Shown in pieces: positions 39,380-50,578 of a stretch of DNA of 64,000 bases. The position numbers and the translations under genes were made by a program. The notes beneath the pieces are model-generated. The model saw only the letters and a list, made by a program, of their open reading frames with translations. It made no database searches and was not told the DNA's origin. Position 1 is the first letter of the stretch; each line of letters begins with the position of its first letter. The DNA is from Ignelater luminosus. Its lineage: Eukaryota; Arthropoda; Insecta; Coleoptera; Elateridae. The stretch covers positions 1 to 64,000 of the forward strand of contig VTPC01000876.1 of assembly GCA_011009095.1 (NCBI GenBank), written 5' to 3'.

Positions 39380-40285
39380 TCGTATGAAGAAGTAGAAACA
39401 ATCAGGAAAGAAGAAACAGAACATAATATGACATAAAAAACAAAGATGACACATTTCTCAAAGAAGATACAGTAATAACGGGAAGATGAAAAAATTATTT
39501 CGCCAAACTACTTAGTCCTGACCCAACCAAAGAGTAGAATTATGAAAAACCTACAGAATAACTTAGATACAAGAAGAGAAAGTCTACAAGAACCCAATTT
39601 GAAGATTTATGTTAATAAAATCAGTGCAATGTTGATATCAAAAGAAAATAAAAAAAGCGAATCTACAAATAGAATAAATGATAAAGGCAACCAAATATAT
39701 GACGTAGATAAAAAAAGTGAAAAAGCTACGAAAGCTTACTGTTGCATGGGTAGATGCATAATAAAGAAGGAAGAAGTGTATAAACAAACCAAGTTATTAG
39801 TCTATATTGGAGGCCAAACATAGATCATTTCGAACAGGATGAAAAGCAAAATACAAACCCTGAAGATGAAATAATAAAGCTGTGAAAAACAAGTTAGAAG
39901 AGGTTTGACCAAAACACTATCAAAGATTAAAAGAAGATAGAATAGTTAAAATGATATGGGAACAGTGGCGGCTGCTGACCTAACTTCAGGTGGTGCCAAA
40001 ACCACCTGATCGTTGCTTGATTGGTTAAAATTGTCAGATTATACAGAAACAAACCAATCAAGCGACGAACACGTGGTTTCGGCACCACCTGAAGTTAGGT
40101 CACCAGCCGTCACTGTATGGGAAACGAAGATACAAAAGAAGAGAACCAAAGCAAGGCCTAAAGAAATCTAAGACATGGCTTTAGAAAATATTCTAAGAAA
40201 GAAAGAATTGAAATGGGAAGAAGCAAAAAACTTTGCCAGAAATAAAAAAGAATCGCGCAAGTTGGTGCTTGGTATATCGAACTAC
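39380..40285 (+). mobile_element. Remnant of a non-LTR retrotransposon (LINE), interrupted by a MITE
   Basis: Scattered plus-strand pieces follow the order of a LINE ORF2. TVITGR and NYFAKLLSPDPTKE (about 39.46-39.54 kb) match the linker between endonuclease and reverse transcriptase. LKIYVNKISAMLISKENKKS (39.60-39.66 kb) and KATKAYC...RCIIKKEEV match the late RT/thumb region. RTKARPKEI and LKWEEAKNFARN (40.14-40.25 kb) match the conserved basic C-terminus. The central RT domain is deleted and stops and frameshifts are frequent, so the copy is dead. The family looks RTE/jockey/CR1-like; I cannot choose between them. Confidence 0.7.
39963..40115. mobile_element. hAT MITE with perfect 8-bp target duplication
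   Basis: A 153-bp element whose two 64-bp arms are inverted copies with about 58 matches, beginning CAGTGGCGGCTGCTGACC and CAGTGACGGCTGGTGACC. Both sides carry TATGGGAA (39955-39962 and 40116-40123). CAGTG ends and an 8-bp duplication are hAT hallmarks. The insertion splits the LINE remnant and is therefore younger than it. Confidence 0.93.
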
Positions 40286-43200
40286 AATTCCGACATCTTA
40301 TGGAAGGAGAAAAACTGATTATATACATTGCTTATACTGTCTAACGATTATAATACTGTCTCGTTTACATCATTTTTTTCTTGGCAAAGTAACATTAGAT
40401 TACTTTGGATAAGATGGACTTAAACCTAAGACTATAAACTAACTTTGATTATATTTACACCCAGCGTGATTCGGCACTTTTAAAAATACAATAAGCAAGT
40501 TGCCACGACAAGAAAGGAAGAAATGGTAAATGGTCTCGTGCTCTGCTGATTGCTTCTATAGATGATGATAAAACTTTTATTAACTTAAAGTAGTTTTCGG
40601 CACAAATAAAATAAACTTGATTAATCGACTAAATTCCAATAGATTGACTTAATCAAGACTGGAGCATGAATATATGGTGCGTGAAGCGAAGACGCTTTCT
40701 GACACCACCCCTCCTCCGGCTTTCATCTAAATCTTCTTTATATTACGTCTGTCAAATTCGATTTAAATTCATTAACAGTATTATTGTATTTTATGAAGCA
40801 TTCAGCAACAAAGAATGAGTCAGTGTTATTAAGTTTTTGATTAAAGAAGGGGATAGTCCCAGAATATTCATGATCAAATGATTTCTGTGAATAGGAATAA
40901 TGCTCCATCATATTCTAAAATAAAGGTTGATGATGATTCAAGAAGTGTAAGACCTTTAGCCACCACCAATTTTGTTATGTGGTGGAAGCCATGGTTCTCT
41001 TTGTTTGAAACTTTCTACCTTTGCTAAAGTGTTGAATATATTATATGAATTAAATGTTTCTGCAAAAAATAAACAAAGCGTTTCCAAAATTGCTGATTTC
41101 CGACCAAAAATTGTGTAGACAGGTAAATTTTTCAGAACCATGTAGAATCTTTAGAAGACAATTTTAACTGCTTTTGTAAGATAGTGACTGAAGTTTAGAG
41201 ACAAAATTAGAATTTATGTAATAAATCAGTCAATTAGCCAGGTTGAACACATATTTAAGTATCGATTTAATTTTCTTAGTCTTCAAATGGAGAGGCAGAC
41301 AAATGATCAAAGCCAAAATAATGACACCTACAGAAGCCTGAAGTAAAGAATCTTTAAGTGCCATCTTTTCTATTTGAGTACAGTTAATCAGTTTTGTAGT
41401 ACACTATACGATTTTGCTCAAACATTTCCATTTTTTGTTTAACTATCATTTGATAAAGAAATGGAAATATGGTTTGCTGTAATCAGACACGTGAGTTTTT
41501 TGCAACTAATTTTAGCTTAGAAAATCCTTATAATACGCAATAAAGAAATCAGGCGTCAAGAGTGATCCCAAAAATGATTTTTAAAATATTCGAAATCCAA
41601 AAAGCAAAGTAAGCCTCTTTCAAAGAAAGAAAGCACTATTGAATTTGTTAAGGTCAGAGGTGAAACTCTTTTGGCAAGAAAAAGGAAATGAACGGATTTA
41701 TACTATTGGGAACTGATTGGTTTTCACATGACGAGCAAGGGATAAAGGATGTAATATTCTTGAATGTAAAATTCTTCGTACAGGTATTTGCTCACAACAA
41801 AATTTGATGAATCTTGTGTTAAGCAACCTATACTTATGTCCTTTTAAGCAAGTGTTTACGGATTTGTCAATTTTGGCAACGTAAGTATGAGTCAGTTCTT
41901 TTTTCCAACCTATCTGAAGGGAAACGATTAGATTTGTTATTTGGTCTAAACAAAGTTTTGCCAAAAAACATCACTACTGAATGGAATCCGCTTGATTTAA
42001 ACAAAAATTTAAATACATATGCTGTAACAACATCAGCAAGGAAGAAACAAATTTCTTGCAATAGAGGTTAATACTTGGGGCTTGGTAGAGTAGTTTTAAA
42101 ATTTGAAAAACCTCAACTACTTACCTTTTAGACTTTTTACATAATTACTAGGGTTCATGTCAAGCATGGGTCGTTTGCTGCTTTAACTGTTTTGGACACT
42201 AGAACTAAACGCTATTTTTATATCTTGAACAAAATTTTACAGAAAATGTAAAATGTAATATAAAGCACGGCATGTATCTATTGCCACCAAAATGAAATTG
42301 AGGCAACTTTATTATTAGCAAGCAGTATGCAATCTAAAGTAAACGAGGATTCCATATTGCATGACTTCAGGGAAACGGTGCATTTTATAAAAAAACACAC
42401 CAGTAGTCTACGTCCTTAAATTGCTTGTAGATTTTAAAAACGACGTAATTACTTTTCTCGATGGTAGTGTGATGTGCATTTTAAAAATATGTGGTTGCAC
42501 TGCATTATATCATCATTAATTAAATTTTTATGCTGCAGGATTACGAAAAATTGCAAACTGTGCATCCCATGAAAAAACGCAAGAGTGCATTCAACTGTTT
42601 CAGTTCTTCAGATCTTTATGCTGGACGAATCTCGTGTATTCGGCATGAGAAGTAATCTTGGTCGACTTGTTTTTTATTTGATAATCTGATTGCTTCCTTG
42701 ATGATATTGCTATAACTTTGTTGATGCATGAATAAACAGATACAACTTGTATAATGATTCGTGTGCTGTAGAATTTGCAATTGTATTTAAACAGTTTTGT
42801 TAACTACAAAATAATTTCTGATAACGAAGTTAGTAAAGATTTTTAATGCAGTTAATTAAATAATTGCATTGCTATTATAAAAATATTGGTCCTGCATATC
42901 AACTTTAACTTTTCTTTAATTCGAAGAAAAGATGGATTGCCTACTTCTCGGAAAGAAATTTTTTCCCAGAATAGAAATAAGTACAACGTCAGTCAAGATA
43001 TAAATAATAGAAGTGCATTGTGAGATACTAGACAAATGAAGATGCATTACTTTTAACAAGTCTGAAGAACTCTTTTACACAATAGTAGAATCTAAACCAT
43101 AACATGTATGGGTGTAACAAATTGATTTGTTCTATTTTGACCATTTAAACCTAAACTAACCAAAAATGTGGTTTATTTTGACCATTAAGCCATTGTAATA

Positions 43201-46200
43201 GGTCGGCAACCTTACCTAAGTGCTTTACGAACTCGAAATTTGGTCTTACGAAAAATTCGTTAGTTTAAACTTTTACAGGTCGATGTACTAGTAATGGTTT
43301 TTATTTATTTATTGCAGGGCTGTAATAAATGCCTTTAATTTTATAACTTTGCGAGAGTCTAAGAAACCGCTTTGTTATTTAAGGGAGCACGTTATAAAAG
43401 GCACATGCCTAACAACTTTCATAATTGCGGTTGTATCTGAAAATATGACATTTTAAGGGATGCAAAATTTTTTACGGCCGCTTTTTCGAAAGTGCATTGA
43501 ACCTTTTTTTTGAGCAGTTATGTTGTGTAACTGTAAAAAAAAATAGTATTGTGCAAATTTTACAGTAAGGTAAAATTTTACCGCTACGCGTCTTTTCTTT
43601 TTCAAGAAATCTCTCTCTAAAAATATATCTTTATCAGGAAATTTGAAAAATTAAATTTCTATGGTTTAGTTTCAAAAGTAAATGGACAGCGTCCAGCTTT
43701 AGCATCCCCTCGAATCTTCAATACCAACACTCACGCACAATCGAACTGAACTAAACGTTCGATGACAGATGTGACCACATCCACCCACTACACAAAACAA
43801 AACGATAAATTGCCCCATTTAGTTAACCCACAATCGATTTGTGAAATTTTAGTTATTCTCGCGCTATTAACTTCATTTCAGTTGTAATTTGATGGTCGGT
43901 TTAGCCAGTTTACTTTTATTTATTGCGTGTGATTGATTTAATTGGTTTTAACTTTGGAAATTTATCTTTCTGGTAGAATGGGAGCTCAGTGAAGGGAAAA
44001 TACCGCTTGGCTACCAATTGATTGAATCTTAACAATAAGGTCCGTAATTATTTTCTTTACCAATCTTTTACAGACATAATTAGAGATAGAATAACATTCT
44101 AATAATTTTAATGTAAGCCTTTACTTAATATTACATAATTAAACTGTCAAAGAATATACTGTTCTTATTAATGTTTATATAGGTACCAGTTTCAAAAAAA
44201 GTTACATAGATTGTATCATTGAACAGCAAAAGAAAACCTCGTAACAATTTACGTTTCATTTTCAATCTAAAAAGTCGTGTCTGTAGTGAAACTAGATAGT
44301 TCACAAGAATCAGATTAACAGTACCTTATACAAAACATCTTTGGTCTCAAATCCTCCTCTACTCATGAAATTTGCTTTAAGATATCTATCCAAGAACTTT
44401 CAAAATATAATCCTAAAGTTTTAATTGTGATACGTTTTTAGCTTTCTGAATTATTTCAAAAATCAGTATCTCGATAATAAGTTTAGTAAAAAATTTATAA
44501 TTAATGATTCTCTTCATCGTCATCTACCTGCTCGTTATTTGATAGCTTAACAGAAATCTTGGACACTTGTAAAGCATTATAATTCAAAAGAGACTCTCTT
44601 CGTAGGGTAACTTACCCCTTTTCCGTTTCTCATCCAGGTAAACATTCAGGTTCACAATCAAGTAGATTGTTTTGGTAACAGTTATATCACAAAGAACATG
44701 TACACCTTTGCCAAATGTTGTACGTTCCAAATCTTAGAAAAATTGCAAAAGTTTACATATCGACATGAACTGCATTCACAAGGTTACCAATAATCGTTCG
44801 TTAAATATTGTATCAAAGTCGTCTTTTAGACTCTCAGTAAGGTTTGTCAGTTTTTACCTTTCAACAATAATCTTTTAAGTTTTGTCGTTAATACGACTTA
44901 TTGTCAAACTCTATTTTCTATCTACTTCTGCAGCTGAGACAGCTGAGAATCAAGTTGATACTCGTTTTATAAACTTCTTTTTGTTTCTGCTAAAAAGCTT
45001 TGAAAAGTCGTCTAGATCCGCAGAAATCCTCATTACATCAATTCCGATAACATCAATCATTTATTTGCTGTCTTTCTTCAGGTATATTCTACCAACTATA
45101 ACACACTGTTTTCAGCATACCTGTTTAGGTCCAATTTAATGCCTGTTACTTTACGACGGTGCCTCGTATAAAATTGGAAGTTCTTATCAGTCATAGCAGG
45201 GTTTTATTCTAGAAACCATCACATGATCACTGATTTCGAAAACAGAACTGTCTTAAGATCATTACAGTGATTTCTTGATTGTTTTTCTAATCTATTCTTA
45301 GATGGTCTAAAGTTTTTGCATTCCGAAAAAAGTAGGAACAAAAAGACGTAAAAATAATCTTATGACGACTATTCAGACTATGTAAGAGAACACACAGCAC
45401 CCAATAATTTTTTCTTTTTAAGCGGGGCAAAGGGCTTTCTACAATCATAAGGTGGCTCTGTCATTCTTTAAATTCCACATTTAATTTCTACCAAATGCTT
45501 TCAGCAATCTTTCTTCACTTTGTTTCAGAATTGGGTGCATTTTTCCATTTGCTGTAGTGGAACATTTTCTGTTCTTAAGTCATCAAAATATCGGCTGTGC
45601 TTTTATTGTCTAGCTACACTAAGACTTTCTTTCTTAATTGAGATAACCAAGGCTTGAGTCATATTTTTTAAATCCTCATCCGACTACTAGCTAAACTGCA
45701 ACTTACAGGATGATGACTCACCTACTGCAACTTAAGTGAGGTGCAGTCAGGAGTGAGGCATACATTCTAGTACTGTAAGCAATGATTAAATACATTTCAT
45801 CTCTATTAAGAAAAAAACTTGTATTAATAAAAAGTGCCCTCAAGTCTTTGGATTACCTTGTAGCTAATAGGGCAGGTATATTATAGAAAGTAGTCTCTGC
45901 AAAAAAAACCAAGATTATGGCCATCTGCGATAATTCAGAGAGGGCAGAAACAAATATTCCCCGTACCTAAATACTATTGAATCTTTACGACAAAAAAAAG
46001 TTTAGTTTCCACACGCTGCTGTTCCGTTCTGAAGATATAGAAAGAAAAACATTATTTCAATTATGACTGTTTCCAGTTTGCGTTCTATTACATTTTTGAA
46101 TGTTGTAGTGATTTGTGGATGTTTAGCATTGGGCGCGTTTAGCTGAACCGCAGCATTCGGATACAGTTCGGCTGTAATGGAGGCACCCCGAAGAAGTGAC

Positions 46201-46373
46201 AAAATAAAAAATTATATAAATAAATTGTCAAATTTTAGCAATAAATAAGAAATCGCGCTTTTTAGGTTATATTTATAAGCTCGTCTCGATTTTAAGATGA
46301 ATTATGATCAACAAAACACCCCTCTAACGTAACCGCTGCGCTGATGAAAACAACAAAATCTTTTGCTAGACAC
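40286..46373. other. Gene-free stretch of decayed sequence
   Basis: No gene was recognised. 41.7-42.25 kb contains longer readable plus-strand pieces in shifting frames (for example LFSNLSEGKRLDLLFGLNK and LPKNITTEWNPLDLNKN). They look like a decayed transposon or gene that I cannot name. 43.69-43.80 kb is a C/A-rich patch. 44.3-45.3 kb has minus-strand fragments that might be decayed coding sequence. Everything is broken by stops. Confidence 0.4.
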
Positions 46374-46386
46374 CAGTGATGTGCGT

Positions 46387-46482
46387 GTCAACAATGTCGA
46401 CGTTAACAATAAGAATTGTTGACATGACCTTATTGATGTCAACTATGTCGACTATGTCAACAATGTCAACAATGTCAACAAT
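46387..46482. repeat. Left subterminal array of TGTCAACA words
   Basis: Repeated TGTCAACAA, TGTCGAC and their inverse TTGTTGACA occur about every 9-12 bp. The same words, mostly inverted, fill 48790-48900 at the other end of the element. This suggests clustered transposase-binding sites, as known from subterminal repeats of hAT elements. Confidence 0.75.
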
Positions 46483-46918
46483 TTAGACAATATGAATGCA
46501 CATGCGCAAAGCTGTTAAACTTGATTTTTCCTTTATTATTTAAATCTTAAATAGTTTATTAGAATAATTTTTATTTGACTTAAAGTATGTGAGGGCAAAT
46601 AGGAGGCACAGGGAATTGTGAGATGCTCAAGTACGTTCAAGTCTAATGTACGTATAGAATAATTTTGATTAGAAAAAAAATAAATGCTAGGATGTTGTTC
46701 ATGTTAGCATTTGTTTTTTTAATTAATAAAATCTTTTGCATTAAGATACCTATTTATACTGTCACATTGCTAGAATTGCCCCCACCACAGTTTATACCTT
46801 ACAGAATCAGTTGGATCACTTCCCCTACATTTTGTCTTCCACTTCAAAAAACTCGCGGTCTATGCGCAGAGCACTATTTTCTGTCCAGAAGTAGAGGGAT
46901 GAAAAACCTAACCTTAAC

Positions 46919-48166
46919 CACAGAGTAGATAAAGGTTTCATCAGAGGCGACACTAGAGAGAGAAAAGTATACCTGCAAACAAAGATAGCACTTTCCGCCA
47001 ATTTAAAGGTCCTGCTTACAAGAGTAGCACGTGTAAATTTCGAGGTTATATTCGGTTTTTTAAAGATATGTCTGAAAAACGAAAAAATAATAATGTTTGT
47101 GCCTATAGAGGCTGTGTAAATAAAGGTTACAATTGCCCCAGTGATGTTAAGTTTTTTAGATTTCCAAGAAATCCTGACATGTAAGTAAAATATTAATAAT
47201 GACAAACATGATGGTGTAATCATTACTGTTGTAGTTCTACGAAATGGATAGAAAATGCTGGCCGACTTGATTTACAGCATAAGGTCAATGTTCATGCTAG
47301 TTACAGAATATGTAACAATCATTTTATAAATGAGGATTTGGTGAATATAAACACAAAGCATAAACTCTTGCAATCTGCTGTACCAAGAAAATTTGCTAGT
47401 GAAACTAGAGATGGTTAGCATTGAAAAATAAAAACAACCTACTAATGTGTATTTTAATCTAATTATATTTGCATTATTTGTAGATACTGAAATCAGATCA
47501 TCCGAGTCACAACAACCTGCAACATCAGATTCTCAGATAGAGATTAATGCTTTGAGTAAGTAAAGATTTATGATATGTAGAGCAATACCTTTCTCGAATG
47601 AATCTAATTTGTAAATTATTGCAGATAATCAACTACTCGAGTCAGATGTAGGACAGCCTATGAAAGAAAAAGTTACTAGTGATAAGTCTGGATTGAGGAT
47701 GTAATAGTAACCAAAGAAGTTGGCAATAAACTATTTGCAATATTACAAAATGTAGATTTTGTTCATCCCCGTGGGAGCTTTCTAAAAACATACTTAATTA
47801 AATTATATATATTAGGTTTAGGATATTTTATTGTTTAAAATTTAGTAATAGGTCATTTAAATTCGGAGAAAAGAAAAATAGAAAATTGCAGATACTGATG
47901 AATCTATAAATAAGTATAATGAAATTTTTAATTGTAAATTTTGCCTGATTAAAATATATTTAAGTATTAAGTAACAGTTGTTTTGTTGATTGCCTACTTG
48001 CGATTTCTTTTTAAACAAACCTCATTTCTTTATTACCCTTACGAATTTTAAATTTGGCGCCGTTTTTCCGCCGATTTAAATGTCCAAGGTTAAGAAACCA
48101 AGTGGTTAAAATAACAAAGAAAAACAGTGAAGTGTCGCCTCTGGTGAAACCTTTATCTACTCTGTG
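46919..48166 (+). mobile_element. Inner P-like element with 36-bp TIRs, non-autonomous
   Basis: Terminal inverted repeats at 46919-46954 and 48131-48166 begin CACAGAGTAGATAAAGGTTT and match at 35 of 36 positions. Flanks are CCTTAAC on both sides (46912-46918 and 48167-48173), readable as an 8-bp duplication CCTTAACC sharing one base with the TIR. A 21-bp subterminal motif (TTTCCGCC then ATTTAAA) occurs in direct orientation at 46992-47012 and 48065-48085, with 19 of 21 bases identical. Long TIRs, a 7-8-bp duplication and an encoded THAP domain fit the P superfamily. At 1,248 bp it lacks the catalytic region. Confidence 0.8.
47068..47704 (+). CDS. THAP-domain-only protein encoded by the inner P-like element (4 exons)
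   Basis: Exons 47068-47180, 47235-47413, 47484-47555 and 47625-47704 join by GT-AG introns with fully consistent phases into 147 codons. Residues about 11-92 form a THAP zinc finger. The C2CH ligands are C11, C16, and the C and H in RICNNH. The family motifs W (STKWIENAG) and AVPRKF are also present. A short Ser/Gln/Glu-rich tail follows, with no catalytic domain. THAP domains bind DNA at transposon ends and promoters. Here the protein could bind its own element and act as a repressor, as truncated P-element products do (inference). A second frame (47698-47838, IVTKEVGNKLFAILQNVDF and onwards) continues just past the stop in a different phase. It may be the remains of a longer C-terminus. Confidence 0.8.
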
Positions 48167-48789
48167 CCTTAACCTTTAAAGAAATAATCTCATAAAAGAT
48201 TGTATTATTTAAATGAAATCAACTTGCATATTCTGTAAGTGAATTAGTAAAATTGTTCAGTGTTGGTAAGTTACATTAGTTGTGAAATTTGAATATCAAC
48301 TGCATATATAACCTCCCCTACAAGCGCGCGGTCTACAGTTTAGCGTGCGCAGACCAAAAGCCAGGAACACGAAAGATCAAAAGAACCGCTCTGAGTGATC
48401 TAACTGATTCTGTAAGGTATAAACTGTGCCCCCACATATCCGAACTAAAAATCTCAGTATGGGTCTATGGAGATATGAGTAAACATACTTGTAATTTTAC
48501 TGATTCCATGGAAATAAGAATAAATACATAGGATTTAGTTTTTTAATGCCATTTTATTTAAATAATATTTTGGTTTTTCTTTTCTATCTTCAGTTACTGT
48601 CACAGTCTTTTATAACTGAAAACCCAATTCATCAAAATTCTTATTCTTGGGCCTTTCAGCCATTTTGATTCTTGAATTGTCTTGAACATCTTATTAATGA
48701 TCTTATTAGACATTTTAGCTTATTTTAGCACCCGTGTTTACAGGTTAGGTTTAACGAAAAATGTGCAGAATCCTACTTTAGTTGCAAAG
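48167..48789. other. Right half of the outer hAT-like element
   Basis: Contains the target duplication of the inner element and the inverted partner of the left inner arm (48395-48436). An 80-codon open frame at 48289-48531 is largely a translation of that repeat and is not judged a gene. Confidence 0.5.
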
Positions 48790-48900
48790 TTGACACATTG
48801 TTGACATTGTTGACACATTGTCGACATTGTTGACATTTTTGACGTGAAAAATCAATTGTTGACAAATTGTTGACATGAAATGTCAACAATCATTGTTGAC
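48790..48900. repeat. Right subterminal array of TTGTTGACA words
   Basis: About eight closely spaced TTGTTGACA/TGTCGACA words, the inverted counterpart of the left array. The spacing is irregular and lies inside a transposon end. Confidence 0.75.
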
Positions 48901-48927
48901 GTGTCAACACACATCACTGCTAGACAC

Positions 48928-49938
48928 TCAGTGGTTCATTTAACAATTCTGTTGCCCTAGCGTCAGTGGTGTAAATTACTTGAAATATTAGGAACTAAAA
49001 TTCCATTCGAAGAAGAAAAAAGGAATGAATGTATTAAAAAGATTATTACTAAGTTAATATCGACTAGTGAGGATGATCACAAAATTTGTAAGAACGGTTT
49101 TTCACTTTGCTGACTATTGTACAGGTGATGACACAGTTCTATGTTGATTTTTAAATCAATTGCCGCGAGATGTAGTAATTTTTTTGAGCTAGAACTGAAA
49201 CAAATTGATACCAAGCGATTATTTTGCATTGAACGAAACTAAGTGGTAGGGATTTGGATCGCTACATGCATTGAACGCAGTTGAATGTGCCTAATACTTT
49301 GCAATTTATTGAATTTGATCACGGAATTATTCCGCATAAAAAGATTGTCTAGTGATCCTTTCTTTTTAAATCTGAAAACGCAACTCTCTTATTTCTTCCT
49401 GTCCTCTAACAGCAAAACCTTGTGCGATAGAAGGCTGAATTCAGTAATTATGGTACATTTATCCAAAGGGACAATACCCTTTTTATCCATTCTAATATTT
49501 CTCAAAAATTCAATTGTAAACCTCACTGACATGCTTATGTTACTGAATTTAACTGTGACTATGTGAATGCAATTTATGGTGATTCTCAAAGGCAGCGTAC
49601 CTGTTCCTGATCTCTCTATTTAGCACTCTAGAGGCCCTAGGGTATTAAAACCCTTCGTAATTTCGCGGTTAAGTGAAGCTTCCATGGTAATGATCATAAT
49701 GGTAGTGACCAGGAAAGCGCTTTTAAAAGTGCTCTCTTTGCCTTTATAGAAATTGTGTTTGTTGTCTATCGTTTAAAACGTTTATGATGCTAGTGCTACC
49801 ACTTGCTGATTGTTTCTGAACACAAACATTGATCACACAAGAAATTTGTCTTCATGCATACAATTATGTGCAAAGGTCTTTTTCTTCAGCTGTTTGAATA
49901 CCTGCTATTATAGAATAGTAGAAATGGAGGGTTCCAGT
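48928..49938. other. Gene-free stretch between two hAT-type insertions
   Basis: AT-rich with short fragments of seemingly decayed coding sequence in several frames. Nothing can be named. Confidence 0.4.
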
Positions 49939-50299
49939 CAATGTGCCCTCTAAGCTGTGCGCTAGTGCGCGCGCACAGCGTTTAAAAGATTAGCGCACAA
50001 AGAGAATACATTAGCGTACAGTAATGTTCAAATTTAAAAAGATTTATTTTTCTTTGCTGACGCTCTAACAATCAGACTGCGTATAGCGTACGTGTTTACT
50101 TCCATTCTCTGACCGGTGACAAGTCGACGAGCGACGTCCGCCTATGCAACTTTGTTGCAAGTTGTCGACTTCTTGGAACTATCAGCTGATATGGTATGAA
50201 TCGAATTTAAAATGGTACACAAATTACTTCGATTCTACAAAAATTGAACGGACGAAAAAAAATGCGCACTGTAGATGATAAAAATCAGAGGGAACATTG
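49939..50299. mobile_element. hAT MITE (CAATGTKCCCTCT ends)
   Basis: Inverted ends CAATGTGCCCTCTAAG and CAATGTTCCCTCTGAT bound a 361-bp, comparatively GC-rich element containing a run of GCGC-type words. The flanks GTTCCAGT and GTTCCAGA agree at 7 of 8 positions, the expected hAT duplication after one mutation. It is non-coding. Confidence 0.78.
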
Positions 50300-50354
50300 G
50301 TTCCAGAACATTACAGTCTGGCGTTTCTCAATGCAACATTGATTACGTCCAGCC

Positions 50355-50570
50355 CAGTGACAGATTTAGGCTTAGGCCCGCGAGGCCCTGATCTAGGGCG
50401 GCAAGATTTGAGGGGCGCCAAAATTCAATAAGCACTCATAGAAGAAGTTTACCTAAAGCTTTATTGGCATTTATGGGAAATCCTGTATATTTTATATACA
50501 CCTTTAAAAAACAAAAAGGGCGCCATATCAAAATAGGCCTAGGGCGCAATCAAACCTAAATCCGCTTCTG
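50355..50570. mobile_element. hAT MITE (CAGNNNCRGATTTAGG ends)
   Basis: Inverted ends CAGTGACAGATTTAGG and CAGAAGCGGATTTAGG, with inward similarity including GGGCGCCAAAA and GGGCGCCATAT. The flanks GTCCAGCC and GTCCAGTC match at 7 of 8 positions. The 216-bp element lies only 48 bp from the preceding hAT MITE's duplication. It is non-coding. Confidence 0.8.
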
Positions 50571-50578
50571 GTCCAGTC

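Larger units (their letters stand above)
46374..48919. mobile_element. Outer hAT-like element with perfect 8-bp TSD, carrying a nested insertion
   Basis: The ends are CAGTGATGTGCGTGTCAACA and, inverted at the right, CAGTGATGTGTGTTGACAC. The flanks are identical CTAGACAC (46366-46373 and 48920-48927). The subterminal regions are arrays of TGTCAACA/TGTCGAC words (46387-46482 and 48790-48900). Further inside, 46779-46820 and 48395-48436 are again inverted copies (CAGTTTATACCTTACAGAAT), so the element is a large imperfect palindrome. Without the inner insertion it is about 1.3 kb. It has no transposase of its own and is presumably mobilised in trans. Confidence 0.9.

Noticed and set aside
46387-46482. 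Short regularly repeated words as a CRISPR-like array
   Set aside because: Repeat unit about 9 bp, irregular spacing, inside a transposon end in a eukaryotic genome.
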